NCBI GenBank assembly: GCA_017471465.1
Contig: JAFUTI010000008.1
Location: 1-64,000, forward strand
From: Prevotella sp.
GTDB taxonomy: Bacteria > Bacteroidota > Bacteroidia > Bacteroidales > Bacteroidaceae
Length of the DNA stretch: 64,000 bases
Reading direction: 5' to 3'
Shown here: positions 17,115-25,303 of the stretch, in pieces
How positions within the stretch are numbered: the first letter of the stretch is position 1
Layout: each line of letters begins with the position of its first letter
Notes under the pieces: model-generated
Told to the model about the DNA's origin: nothing
The model's database searches: none
What the model saw: only the letters and a program-made list of their open reading frames with translations
Made by a program: the position numbers and the translations under genes

Positions 17115-17587
17115 TGTTGTTTTAATAAGTTGAACATATTGTTATTTGTAGTTTTTATTGCCAAATAAACAAGTGGTGGAAGTGCATAACAAGTTAAGTC
17201 GTATATGTCGAATGTTCCCTTGACTAATCCAAAGTATTGTAACACCTCGCTGCTGATAGTTGCAAAAGGAACAAGTGATATTACGATGTTCTTGACAATG
17301 CCATTATCATAATGCCAAATGGCATCAATGATAAGGATATAGGCGGCACAGTACAAACCATCAGGGAGACTGAACTTCACGAAGTCCGATATGTTCCAAC
17401 CTTGAACACTGTTACGGAGCGAGTCAATCATGCTGGATAACCCCAATACAGAGCACCATTGGTAGATGTTGAGAGCCTTACTTCTGAATAACAAGTAGAT
17501 GGCACTACCACATGCAAGGAAAAGAACTCCCAAGGCTACCTCAGAAGTGACCCACTTGTTTGTACGATGTTGGCATGACTGAGCCAT
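17105..17587 (-). CDS. Small multi-pass membrane protein, possibly VanZ-like
   Basis: This is a 160-residue protein with four predicted membrane helices (about residues 15-33, 73-91, 95-117 and 128-145). The sequence SSEVLQYFGLVKGTFDIYDL resembles the S-E-x-x-Q ... G-T-F-D-x-x-D segment of VanZ-like proteins. VanZ proteins affect glycopeptide sensitivity in some Gram-positives, but many VanZ-like relatives have unknown roles. It overlaps the exported-protein gene by 10 bases. The family call is tentative. Confidence 0.6.
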   Translation of the reverse strand: MAQSCQHRTNKWVTSEVALGVLFLACGSAIYLLFRSKALNIYQWCSVLGLSSMIDSLRNSVQGWNISDFVKFSLPDGLYCAAYILIIDAIWHYDNGIVKNIVISLVPFATISSEVLQYFGLVKGTFDIYDLTCYALPPLVYLAIKTTNNNMFNLLKQQCV

Positions 17588-18143
17588 CCCAAAACTTCTG
17601 CACCTTCGGCTCAGTGAGTGCGGTTAATAAATGACACTGTAGGCATATATAAAAAGTGGAGCCTCATCCATCCTCATTCATTGATGTAGGGCTTGGACTC
17701 CCCTTGTAATTGAATAAGGAGAATAATAACCCCACTTGGTCGTATATTGTATGGTTACAACTACGTACCAAGAAGAGCGTTCTTCCCATTACTCCGATTA
17801 CAAGTTTTGTGAAGTGTCCAAGTTCACATCAACGGAATAAAGCGAAATGCGCTTTCTCAATATGTCACAGCCCCTTTCGGAACTGCGCTACAAAGATACG
17901 CTTTTTTGGTGAAGAAAAGATTAATAATGTGTTGAATTTTACAAATATTAAGGAAAAAGAGTCTCCTTATTATGACTTGGGTGTTGTTATTAATCTTTTA
18001 AGTTAAGATGATACAAAAAGAATGTATCAGTATAGTTGATTTATAGATTATACTGATACATTTTTAATTTGACACGCTATCCCCTATATATATTAAGGTA
18101 TATGTGATTTGTGACATATCTCGTAGGGGTGGTTGTTATAATC
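17588..18143. other. Noncoding stretch between Rep and the membrane-protein cluster
   Basis: No convincing gene is present in these 556 bases. A minus-strand TATCTTTG box (complement of 17891-17898) could drive the leftward membrane-protein genes with a leader of about 300 bases. A strong hairpin lies at 18022-18061. The stretch may contain a single-strand origin of the rolling-circle type, but I cannot point to a specific structure. Confidence 0.4.
18022..18061. terminator. Bidirectional hairpin terminator after Rep
   Basis: ATGTATCAGTATA (18022-18034) and TATACTGATACAT (18049-18061) form a perfect 13-bp stem with a 14-base loop. On the + strand it is followed by TTTTAATTT, and on the minus strand by TCTTTTTG. 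It lies 83 bases beyond the Rep stop. Confidence 0.75.
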
Positions 18144-19034
18144 CTACGAGCGTCCTAACAGATGCTCCCAACTGGCATCCATCTTGCGGCTTTGAAAACG
18201 TATAACGCTCCCAAGGTAATGAAAGAACAAACCTTCGAGAACAGCCTCATCGAATAGAATGAGAGGTGTGTATTGGATGCCTATACGCTCAACATAGTTC
18301 TTGATGTCCTCTGCATTTAGATGTACCTCAGTACGGTAGAGCCTCTTGGGATTGCCGTAGTAGTCGAGTATGTACTGCTTGTCAGAAGCATTGCTGATTT
18401 CTGCCGTTTTGTCGTAGGTTTGTACCGTTATGCCCTTACTCTTGTCCTTGATGGCGTTACGTTGCTTGATGTTCACCGTCTTATACTTGTCTTGTTTGTT
18501 GAGGCTTCCGCTGTTTGTGTATGTGATTTCTGGTCTGTCCTCGTCTCTGTCAATGATGCGTTTGCCGTTCAAGATGGTGGTCACGTCTTTGTTATGGAGG
18601 TACGCTTTTACGAGTGGACTAACGCAGAAAGGTGTGTCAAGTGCGAGGTCAAGACTCGTCACGTTATGGAACTCCAGCCCCAGCCTCTGCTCTATGTAGG
18701 TCAGAAAATAGGTGTCCTTTGAGTAGAGTGTTTCATTGTTGAGACTGAACCAAACCTTACGATTGCCGTTGGTGTGTGTGTTGCTCTGCTCGTCACCTCG
18801 TGCAAGGTTGAATTTCAAGTAGCCCCACTCAATATCACGTGTGCCGTTATCCAATCGAATGGCATAGACGTTTTCAAAGTATCTGCCCTCTGTTCTGTAT
18901 AGTCTGAACTCGTCCATATCAAGGCACTCGCCAAAGTCGAGGACGCTGAGTTGTTCGTAGTAGTAGGGATGCACTACCTCGTAGCAAAGGTTCACTGCAT
19001 CAAGTTGAATAGGTCTCTTACATACTCGCTTCAT
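18144..19034 (-). CDS. rep: Rep_trans-like rolling-circle replication initiator
   Basis: This 296-residue protein shows the conserved blocks of the Rep_trans (PF02486-type) initiators of pT181 plasmids and related phages: VTSLDLALDTPF, then QTYDKTAEI and RLYRTEVHLN (the Y-x-K-x-x-E and R-x-E motifs). In this family a tyrosine nicks the double-strand origin; the tyrosine in the YDK block is the natural candidate. The HUH motif of other rolling-circle initiators is not seen, which fits this family. The start overlaps the NUMOD3-like gene by 17 bases. Its presence with two serine recombinases suggests a circular replicating intermediate. Confidence 0.7.
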   Translation of the reverse strand: MKRVCKRPIQLDAVNLCYEVVHPYYYEQLSVLDFGECLDMDEFRLYRTEGRYFENVYAIRLDNGTRDIEWGYLKFNLARGDEQSNTHTNGNRKVWFSLNNETLYSKDTYFLTYIEQRLGLEFHNVTSLDLALDTPFCVSPLVKAYLHNKDVTTILNGKRIIDRDEDRPEITYTNSGSLNKQDKYKTVNIKQRNAIKDKSKGITVQTYDKTAEISNASDKQYILDYYGNPKRLYRTEVHLNAEDIKNYVERIGIQYTPLILFDEAVLEGLFFHYLGSVIRFQSRKMDASWEHLLGRS

Positions 19035-19215
19035 CGTTTTGGTTATTACTCTCGTTATTTTCCTCGTCCTTGTAAGGGATTGTTGACCAGTACGCTTTCA
19101 TAGCGTCTGATATTGCTTGTTTGTGGGTCTCGCTGAACGAGCGACCTCGCAAGCTCTGTGAGATACGCAGCTTGGTATCATCACGTAAGTCTCGATATTC
19201 TCTTCTCATTGTCAT
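19018..19215 (-). CDS. NUMOD3-like mini DNA-binding protein coupled to Rep
   Basis: This 65-residue protein contains SQSLRGRSFSETHKQAISDA followed by MKAYWSTIPY, a clear match to the NUMOD3 helix motif that binds DNA in homing endonucleases (GIY-YIG and HNH types). Here it stands alone without a nuclease domain. Its 3' end overlaps the Rep start by 17 bases, implying coupled translation. An acidic, asparagine-rich tail follows. A role in recognising the replication origin or in regulating rep is plausible but inferred. A second start two codons downstream (MRREY) is possible. Confidence 0.7.
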   Translation of the reverse strand: MTMRREYRDLRDDTKLRISQSLRGRSFSETHKQAISDAMKAYWSTIPYKDEENNESNNQNDEASM

Positions 19216-19621
19216 TATTGTTTTAATATAAATAGTACGTTAGTTAGAAAAAGTTGGTATAGTAGCGATAAAAATATTCAGTAGGCTGGCAGAATTAATT
19301 GAAAGAACTGTTTTATCCCTACCATTTAGTAGGAATGAAAAAGAACGAAGAGGATACATAAACCCAACCCCCATAGGCAGAGGGTTTCCCCCTACTTATG
19401 GCGATTTTGGTTTTACTATGCGCGAGACATTGCAAGCATAAAGTTCACAATTTTGTCGAAGTCCTCGATGAACTTTATGTTCGATATTTCGTCAGCGATG
19501 CCGACCAAAAGCGACAAGTGAGAGTTTTCACTTGTCGCCTTTTTTTTGGACTGAGCCGAGATTGTTGTATATGAGGCTGCTACTTTACATAATGACTTAT
19601 TAAAAGGCTTCACCAATATGC
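19216..19621. other. Noncoding right end of the element
   Basis: This gap between the NUMOD3-like gene and ybeY holds a short hairpin (CCTAC and GTAGG around 19318-19334), a second CCATA/TATGG repeat near 19367-19402, and the flanking hairpin repeat at 19498-19547. The first two could belong to the double-strand origin of the Rep system. I see no supported gene. Confidence 0.4.
19498..19547. repeat. Right copy of the flanking hairpin repeat, also ybeY terminator
   Basis: A perfect 11-bp stem, GCGACAAGTGA (19511-19521) with TCACTTGTCGC (19528-19538), is followed by CTTTTTTTT on the + strand and by TTTT on the minus strand. It is 75 bases past the ybeY stop and directly repeats 12466-12515 with about 85% identity. 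It is probably both the native ybeY terminator and the chromosomal attachment site of the element. Confidence 0.6.
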
Positions 19622-20032
19622 TTATCGCAGTGCCAGGGCACGGTCTTCGGCAGCTTCCATTAGTTTGCGCTCGCCAGGCCCCTTGTCGTTGAGACCGCAG
19701 AGGTGGAGTATGCCGTGGATGATGACGCGGTGGAGTTCTTCATCGTAGTCCTTGCCATATTTCCGGGCATTGGTGCGCACGGTGTCGAGCGAGATGACGA
19801 GGTCGCCGCTGATGGTGTTGCCTTCGCAATAGTCGAAGGTGATGATATCGGTGTAATAGTCGTGTCCCAGGTACTCGCGGTTGACGGCAATAATGTGGTC
19901 GTCGTCGCAGAAGAGATAGCCCACCTCGCCCACCTTCTTGCCGTAGGTAGCGGCAACACGGCGTATCCACGCCGTTGTGTCGCGGCGGCGGATGGCAGGC
20001 ATCTTGACATTCTCGGTGTTATAGGTAATCAT
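19622..20032 (-). CDS. ybeY: Endoribonuclease YbeY (rRNA maturation)
   Basis: This 136-residue protein has the YbeY signature HGILHLCGLND near residues 105-115. The family is a single-strand endoribonuclease that processes the 3' end of 16S rRNA and takes part in 70S quality control. The first two metal-binding histidines (H-x3-H) are present; the usual third histidine is replaced around LNDKGPGE, as in other Bacteroidetes members. It is followed by a terminator-like hairpin and preceded by coaD, 20 bases upstream. Identification is confident from motif, length and context. Confidence 0.95.
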   Translation of the reverse strand: MITYNTENVKMPAIRRRDTTAWIRRVAATYGKKVGEVGYLFCDDDHIIAVNREYLGHDYYTDIITFDYCEGNTISGDLVISLDTVRTNARKYGKDYDEELHRVIIHGILHLCGLNDKGPGERKLMEAAEDRALALR

Positions 20033-20052
20033 AATTCTTCACTTTTCGCTCT

Positions 20053-20508
20053 TCACTTTTCGTTGGGTTTTGGCAGAAACTCGCTGACATCGACACCAAA
20101 GTGGCTTAGTTCGCGGACGGCAGTGCTTGAGACACTGGCCAGCTCAGGCTCTGTATAAAGCAGTATGGTCTCGATGCCTCCTAGGCGGCGGTTAAAATCA
20201 GCCTGCCACTGCTCGTACTCGAAGTCGCTGACCGAGCGCACGCCCTTGACGATGTAGCTTGCTCCCTCGCTGCGGGCAAAGTCCATCGCCAGTCCGAAAA
20301 AAGGTTTTACCTCAATGGCTGCCTGTCCCTGGTAAAGGTCGGCAATGGCTTTTATGCGGTCGGCGGCAGGACTCATAGCAGGTTTATTCACATTGTCGCC
20401 AACCACGCCTACAATCAGTTTGTCGAACAATGGCAGAGCCCGGCGTACGATGCTGTCGTGACCGATGGTAAAGGGGTCGAAAGTGCCTACAAATAATCCT
20501 TTTTTCAT
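20053..20508 (-). CDS. coaD: Phosphopantetheine adenylyltransferase
   Basis: This 151-residue protein has the nucleotidyltransferase signature GTFDPFTIGH at residues 8-17 and the VKGVRSVSDFEYE block around residue 88-100. These identify CoaD, which adenylates 4'-phosphopantetheine to dephospho-CoA in CoA synthesis. The length is usual for bacterial CoaD. It lies between ruvB (11-base gap) and ybeY (20-base gap) on the same strand, so the three are probably one operon. Confidence 0.96.
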   Translation of the reverse strand: MKKGLFVGTFDPFTIGHDSIVRRALPLFDKLIVGVVGDNVNKPAMSPAADRIKAIADLYQGQAAIEVKPFFGLAMDFARSEGASYIVKGVRSVSDFEYEQWQADFNRRLGGIETILLYTEPELASVSSTAVRELSHFGVDVSEFLPKPNEK

Positions 20509-20519
20509 ATCTGTCGGGG

Positions 20520-21557
20520 TTAATCGAAAAGATTGGGCTCCATGATGTTACCGGAATAAGGGTTGCGGTCGAAGTGGCGATATGCCAGTTCCGTCACCAT
20601 TCTTCCGCGTGGGGTGCGCTTGATAAAACCCTCCATAATGAGAAACGGCTCGTAGACCTCTTCCACGGTGCCGGCATCCTCGCCAATGGCGGTGGCGATG
20701 GTGGTCAGACCGACAGGTCCGCCACGGAACTTGTCGATAATGGTCAACAGTATCTTGTTGTCAATCTCGTCGAGGCCATACTGGTCGATGTTCAGCGCTG
20801 TCAGAGCCACCTTCGTAATCTTGCTGTCGATGCGGCCGTCGCCCTTCACCTGCGCGAAGTCACGTACGCGCCGCAGGAGGGCGTTGGCAATACGGGGCGT
20901 ACCGCGGCTACGGCCGGCAATCTCCAAGGCGGCATCCTCGGTGATGGGCACTCCCAGTATGTTACTGCTGCGCTCGATGATACGCTGCAGCACCTCGGGC
21001 TCGTAGTATTCCAGATGCATGTTGATACCGAAGCGGGCGCGGAGGGGCGCAGTCAGCAATCCGCTGCGCGTGGTGGCTCCGACGAGTGTAAAAGGATTCA
21101 GGTCAATCTGGATGCTGCGTGCCGAAGGGCCTTTGTCGATCATGATGTCGATACGATAGTCCTCCATAGCCGAGTAGAGGTACTCCTCAACGACGGGCGA
21201 CAGGCGGTGGATCTCGTCGATGAACAGTACGTCGTTCTTCTCCAGCGACGTCAGGATACCCGCCAGGTCGCCAGGCTTGTCGAGCACGGGGCCACTGGTA
21301 ATCTTGAATCCCACGCCCAACTCGTTGGCAATGATATTCGACAACGTCGTCTTGCCAAGTCCCGGCGGACCATGTAGCAGCGTGTGATCCAGCGGTTCAC
21401 CGCGGTATTTGGCCGCTTCGACAAACACCTCCAGATTCTCTACAATCTTCTGTTGGCCGCTGAAGTCGCGGAAGCTCAGCGGTCGCAGCGCATTCTCGAA
21501 GTCCTTCTCGCCTCCGCTGTAGCGCTCTTCTCGGATGTCAAAATCCTCGTCCATCAT
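20520..21557 (-). CDS. ruvB: Holliday junction helicase RuvB
   Basis: This is a 345-residue AAA+ motor that drives branch migration with RuvA. It shows the Walker A box GPPGLGKTT, Walker B FIDEIHR, the sensor 1 region GATTRSGLL, arginine-finger area TAPLRARFG and a C-terminal winged helix ([17 protein letters not shown]). The start chosen (MMDED at 21557) follows a -7 box, TATCTTTG (complement of 21570-21577), that overlaps a longer in-frame extension of 11 codons; the transcript would begin only a few bases before the start. It heads the ruvB-coaD-ybeY operon. Confidence 0.97.
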   Translation of the reverse strand: MMDEDFDIREERYSGGEKDFENALRPLSFRDFSGQQKIVENLEVFVEAAKYRGEPLDHTLLHGPPGLGKTTLSNIIANELGVGFKITSGPVLDKPGDLAGILTSLEKNDVLFIDEIHRLSPVVEEYLYSAMEDYRIDIMIDKGPSARSIQIDLNPFTLVGATTRSGLLTAPLRARFGINMHLEYYEPEVLQRIIERSSNILGVPITEDAALEIAGRSRGTPRIANALLRRVRDFAQVKGDGRIDSKITKVALTALNIDQYGLDEIDNKILLTIIDKFRGGPVGLTTIATAIGEDAGTVEEVYEPFLIMEGFIKRTPRGRMVTELAYRHFDRNPYSGNIMEPNLFD

Positions 21558-21569
21558 GAAATTTTGCTG

Positions 21570-21577
21570 CAAAGATA
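21570..21577 (-). promoter_or_regulatory. -7 box of the ruvB promoter, very short leader
   Basis: TATCTTTG on the minus strand, ending 12 bases before the RuvB start codon. The -33 position falls in the AATTCAT repeat and is not a clear TTTG. Leader length is expected to be under about 10 bases. Confidence 0.55.
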
Positions 21578-21583
21578 CAAAAT

Positions 21584-21611
21584 AATTCATAATTCATAAT
21601 TCATAATTCAT
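21584..21611. repeat. AATTCAT x4 microsatellite in the ruvB promoter
   Basis: Four exact copies of the 7-base unit AATTCAT, then AATT, fill the -33 region upstream of ruvB and lie 41 bases before the GH2 gene. Slippage would change the spacing and sequence of the ruvB promoter upstream region. Confidence 0.85.
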
Positions 21612-21652
21612 AATTTTTTTCTATCTTTGCCAACAAAAACCGAAAATTAGCA

Positions 21653-24133
21653 ATGAAAACCAACTTACTAACTACATTGGCACTATTGGCGGTTTTGCCA
21701 ATTTCCGCCCATAGACAAGAACTGATGCTGAGTGACAACTGGCAGTTTTCGCAAGACAAGCAGTCGTGGCAGCAGGTAACGATTCCACACGACTGGGCCA
21801 TCAGCGGTCCGTTCGACAAGAAGTGGGACCTGCAGGTGGTGCGTATCGAACAGAACGGCGAGAAGGAGGCCACCGAGAAGTCGGGACGCTCTGGTTCGTT
21901 GCCGTGGATAGGCGAGGGTCACTACAAACGGAAAATCACGATTCCATCGGGATTTTCCGGATACGCCGAACTGGTGTTCGACGGTGCTATGGCCGAGCCC
22001 ACTGTCTACGTGAACGGACAGAAGGCGGGCTACTGGGCTTACGGCTACAATACTTTTAGGATTGACATCACCCCCTACGTCAAGCCGGGCGAGAACTTGC
22101 TGGAGGTCGACTTGAAGAATGTGGAGGAGAGTTCGCGCTGGTATCCCGGTGCAGGCATCTACCGTCCCGTGACATTAGTGCTGACAGGCCGACAACACCT
22201 CGACCGCTGGGGCACTTATTTCCGTACGCTGAGCATCGATGGCGAGAAGGCCGAGGTGGAAGTGACGGCCGTAGGCGTCGGCGGCAATGCCATTGAGGTT
22301 AGTCTGCTCGATGCGAAAGGACAAACCGTTGCCGCCGCCCATAACGACTTGAACAAGGACGGGGTCGCCTGTACGACGATGGAGATAGTCAAGGCGCAAC
22401 TCTGGTCGCCCGAGCAACCCAACCTCTACCGCCTGCGTGTGCAACTGATGGAGAACGGGAAAACCATCGATGAAATCGAGGAAAAAGTAGGAATCCGCAC
22501 CGTTTCCGTATCCAAGGACGGCGGTTTCCAGTTGAATGGCGTCTCACGTAAGTTGAAGGGCGTCTGCCTGCATCATGACCTCGGCCCTCTTGGCGCTGCC
22601 GTCAACAAGGCCGCCCTTATCCGCCAGATTAAGACGATGAAGACCATGGGCTGCGACGCTATCCGCACGGCCCACAACATGCCAAGTCAGATGCAGATGC
22701 AGGTCTGCGACTCGTTGGGCATGATGGTGATGGCCGAGTCGTTCGACATGTGGATCTATCCGAAGTGCAAGAACGGCTATGCCCGCTTCTTCAAGGAGTG
22801 GAGCGACCGCGATATAACAAATCTCGTGCTGGCCAACCGCAACCATCCAGGCATCGTCATGTGGTCGATAGGCAACGAGATACCTGAGCAGGGCGACAAG
22901 AAGGGGGTCGACATCATCAACCGTCTTCAGGGACTGTGCCACCATCTTGACCCTTCTCGTCCTGTAACACAGGGTATGGACCGCATCGACAACGCCATTA
23001 GCAGCGGCTTTGCCCAGGCGATGGAGGTGCCGGGCATGAACTACCGCGTACATAAGTATCAAACCGCTTACAACAAACTGCCGCAGGGCTTCCTGCTGGG
23101 CTCCGAGACCGCCTCGACCGTCTCGTCGCGAGGCGTGTATAAGTTTCCTGTCAAGGTGACCGACAACTCACAATATGCCTCATGGGCTAAGGGCTACGAT
23201 CCCAATGCCATCAAGACGGCCGACGGACAGTGCTCGAGCTACGATGTGGAATACTGCTCATGGTCGAACCTGCCCGACGACGACTGGCGCTGGCAGGACG
23301 ACTATCCGTGGGTCATCGGCGAGTTTGTCTGGACGGGCTACGACTATCTGGGCGAGCCAACACCCTACGACGAATACTGGCCCTCGCGCAGCAGCTATTT
23401 TGGCATCTGCGACCTGGCCGGTCTGCCCAAGGACCGCTACTGGCTATATCGCTCAAAATGGAACGGTGAGCAGCACACCATCCACCTGCTACCTCATTGG
23501 TCGTGGGGAACCACGAAGAAACAGAAGGGGAATCGCATCGGAAAGGTGACACCCGTCTACTGCTATACCGACTATCCTGATGCTGAACTCTTCGTCAACG
23601 GAAAGAGTCAGGGTAGAATTAAAAAGGTGAAAGAGTTAAAAGGTGAAAATGTGAAGGAGGGGCGTCTCGACCGCTACCGTCTGCGCTGGAACGACGTGAA
23701 GTACGAGCCAGGAGAAATAAAGGTGATTGTTTACGATGAAATGGGCAAAAACTGTGGTGAGCAGACAGTTAAGACTGCCGGTAAGCCAGCCCGCCTGCAG
23801 CTCGACACCTGGACACAGCACGACCAGGCGGTTTTGAACGCCGACGGCAACGACCTGGCGTTTGTCACCGTCTCGCTCGTTGACAAAGACGGCAACTTCG
23901 TCCCCGACGTCCAGGACCAACTCACATTCGAAGTCAGCGGTGCTGGCACCTTCCGCGCCGTGTGCAACGGCGACGCCACCAGTCTGGAGTCATTTGTCGA
24001 GCCTACGATGCGACTCTTCAATGGTCAGCTGGTGGTCATCGTCCAGGCAGCCCGTCAAGCAGGCAACCTTGTGCTGACGGTCAGCGACTCACGGCGTCAA
24101 CTCACCGAAACGCTTACTATTCCTGTGAAATGA
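21653..24133 (+). CDS. GH2-family glycosidase (beta-galactosidase-like)
   Basis: This 826-residue enzyme has a signal peptide (cleavage after ISA-H, residues about 1-20), a sugar-binding domain, an Ig-like domain and the GH2 barrel. The acid/base glutamate is E409 in WSIGNEIP; the nucleophile is E485 in LLGSETAST. A C-terminal part from about residue 690 resembles the DUF4982 and invasin/Ig-like domains of Bacteroidetes beta-galactosidases. It probably acts in the periplasm on beta-linked galactose, or on glucuronide or mannoside. A TATCTTTG box lies at 21622-21629, 24 bases upstream. It overlaps the next gene by 4 bases (ATGA), so esterase and glycosidase are co-expressed. Substrate is not determined. 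Confidence 0.92.
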   Translation: MKTNLLTTLALLAVLPISAHRQELMLSDNWQFSQDKQSWQQVTIPHDWAISGPFDKKWDLQVVRIEQNGEKEATEKSGRSGSLPWIGEGHYKRKITIPSGFSGYAELVFDGAMAEPTVYVNGQKAGYWAYGYNTFRIDITPYVKPGENLLEVDLKNVEESSRWYPGAGIYRPVTLVLTGRQHLDRWGTYFRTLSIDGEKAEVEVTAVGVGGNAIEVSLLDAKGQTVAAAHNDLNKDGVACTTMEIVKAQLWSPEQPNLYRLRVQLMENGKTIDEIEEKVGIRTVSVSKDGGFQLNGVSRKLKGVCLHHDLGPLGAAVNKAALIRQIKTMKTMGCDAIRTAHNMPSQMQMQVCDSLGMMVMAESFDMWIYPKCKNGYARFFKEWSDRDITNLVLANRNHPGIVMWSIGNEIPEQGDKKGVDIINRLQGLCHHLDPSRPVTQGMDRIDNAISSGFAQAMEVPGMNYRVHKYQTAYNKLPQGFLLGSETASTVSSRGVYKFPVKVTDNSQYASWAKGYDPNAIKTADGQCSSYDVEYCSWSNLPDDDWRWQDDYPWVIGEFVWTGYDYLGEPTPYDEYWPSRSSYFGICDLAGLPKDRYWLYRSKWNGEQHTIHLLPHWSWGTTKKQKGNRIGKVTPVYCYTDYPDAELFVNGKSQGRIKKVKELKGENVKEGRLDRYRLRWNDVKYEPGEIKVIVYDEMGKNCGEQTVKTAGKPARLQLDTWTQHDQAVLNADGNDLAFVTVSLVDKDGNFVPDVQDQLTFEVSGAGTFRAVCNGDATSLESFVEPTMRLFNGQLVVIVQAARQAGNLVLTVSDSRRQLTETLTIPVK

Positions 24134-25242
24134 AAAGAATACTGACAACAGCCCTCATGGCAGCGGCTATGCTCGTTGCCAATGCCGACACCACACTGCC
24201 CCTGCGCGGCCATGTCTACAGTCCATCCGACCCTCATATCCAGTATGTCGGACGCATCAGCTTCCTGAACCCTGAACGGCCACAGTTCAACTACCCTGGC
24301 ACGCAGGTCAACGTGGCCTTCGAGGGCACCTCACTGCGGATGCTCTGCAAGCCGAAGAGCGGCTACTGGATGGCCCAGATAGACGAGGCCGAACCGTTCA
24401 AGGTGGCGTTTACCGGACGGCGCGACTCCGTTGTCACCCTTTGCACCGCCCTGCCGCAGGGACGTCATACCGCCCGCCTGATGTATATCATCGAAGGGTG
24501 GGACCTGAAGCCCGAGTTCCACGGCTTCGTCACCGACGGCCGGCTAGTGGAGCCACCAACCCTGCCGTCGAAAAAAATCGAATTCATCGGCAATTCTATC
24601 ACCTGCGGCTACGGCAACGAGGCGATGTTGCCAACCGATCGGTATAGCTATGAGACACAGAACCACTACCTGAGCTATGCACAGATAGCTGCCCGCCAGC
24701 TCGACGCTGTGGCTTATATCGTGGCGCGCAGCGGTATCGGCGTCTATCGTAACTACAACGGGCCGCGTACAGGAACGCCAGACAACCGCATCGACATGCA
24801 GTACGAATACACACTCTATGCCGAGAAGTCGGCCTTCCGCCGTGAGGGCGGTGCCATGAACGAGCGCTGGGATTTCTCACGTTTCCAGCCCGACATCGTC
24901 TGCATCAACTTAGGGACCAACGACCTGTCGACGAATAACTATGACACCAGACTCCTGAAGCAGGGCTACCAAAAACTGCTGCGCATGGTGCGTCAGCATA
25001 ATCCGAAGGCAAAGATCGTGTTCCTCACGGGCACAATGCTGCAGAAGAAGGAACTCGGTATCTGCCGCCAGCTGCTTGACGAGGTTGCCGACGAGGCTCG
25101 TCAGGCGGGTGACGCCGCGGTCTACCGTTTCGACATGACACCTCAGGGAAGTCTGGGCTATGGCGCCGACTGGCACCCCAGCTACGAGCAGCACAAGAAG
25201 ATGGCCGACGAGTTGTCGGCATACCTCCGAACGCTGCTATAG
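24130..25242 (+). CDS. SGNH/CE2-like carbohydrate esterase
   Basis: This 370-residue exported protein starts at the ATG overlapping the GH2 stop (24130). A signal peptide spans about residues 1-20. After a beta-sandwich N-terminal domain comes the SGNH hydrolase block IEFIGNSITCGYGNE with the nucleophile S156. INLGTNDLS supplies the oxyanion-region glycine and asparagine, and GADWHPSYEQH has the catalytic D347-x-H349. This two-domain form is that of CE2 acetyl esterases, which remove acetyl groups from xylan or mannan side chains. The partner GH2 suggests action on an acetylated plant or mucin glycan. The specificity is inferred. Confidence 0.85.
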   Translation: MKRILTTALMAAAMLVANADTTLPLRGHVYSPSDPHIQYVGRISFLNPERPQFNYPGTQVNVAFEGTSLRMLCKPKSGYWMAQIDEAEPFKVAFTGRRDSVVTLCTALPQGRHTARLMYIIEGWDLKPEFHGFVTDGRLVEPPTLPSKKIEFIGNSITCGYGNEAMLPTDRYSYETQNHYLSYAQIAARQLDAVAYIVARSGIGVYRNYNGPRTGTPDNRIDMQYEYTLYAEKSAFRREGGAMNERWDFSRFQPDIVCINLGTNDLSTNNYDTRLLKQGYQKLLRMVRQHNPKAKIVFLTGTMLQKKELGICRQLLDEVADEARQAGDAAVYRFDMTPQGSLGYGADWHPSYEQHKKMADELSAYLRTLL

Positions 25243-25260
25243 AAGATTTCTCGTTCCTTT

Positions 25261-25292
25261 TTTGGTTGTTTGCAGAATTTGCTGTATCTTTG
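25261..25292 (+). promoter_or_regulatory. Promoter of the thiamine uptake operon
   Basis: TTTG (25261-25264), 20 bases, TATCTTTG (25285-25292). A perfect match to the Bacteroidetes consensus, starting just before the TPP riboswitch. Confidence 0.75.
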
Positions 25293-25303
25293 CACCCGAT
25301 TTT

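Larger units (their letters stand above)
12466..19547. mobile_element. Serine-recombinase element with a rolling-circle Rep (about 7 kb)
   Basis: The segment bounded by the two hairpin repeats encodes a large serine recombinase, a resolvase, a Cro-like regulator, small exported and membrane proteins and a Rep_trans-like initiator. No relaxase, Zot or coat genes are visible. It looks like an integrated plasmid or a small integrative element. The boundaries are inferred from the repeats and from the ybeY gene immediately to the right. Confidence 0.6.

Noticed and set aside
17710-18006. 98-codon + strand frame upstream of the Rep terminator
   Set aside because: It crosses low-complexity and promoter-like DNA, has odd composition and no support from context.
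12378-19547. Possibility that the right element is a filamentous prophage (Inovirus)
   Set aside because: The Rep resembles those of some filamentous phages, but no Zot-type ATPase with a Walker A box or coat-protein gene cluster was found.
19416-19616. 66-codon minus frame between ybeY and the element end
   Set aside because: It starts with TTG 6 bases after the ybeY stop and consists mostly of the att-like terminator; treated as noncoding.
20574-21377. 267-codon + strand frame opposite ruvB
   Set aside because: It is antisense to a highly conserved RuvB; no protein features.
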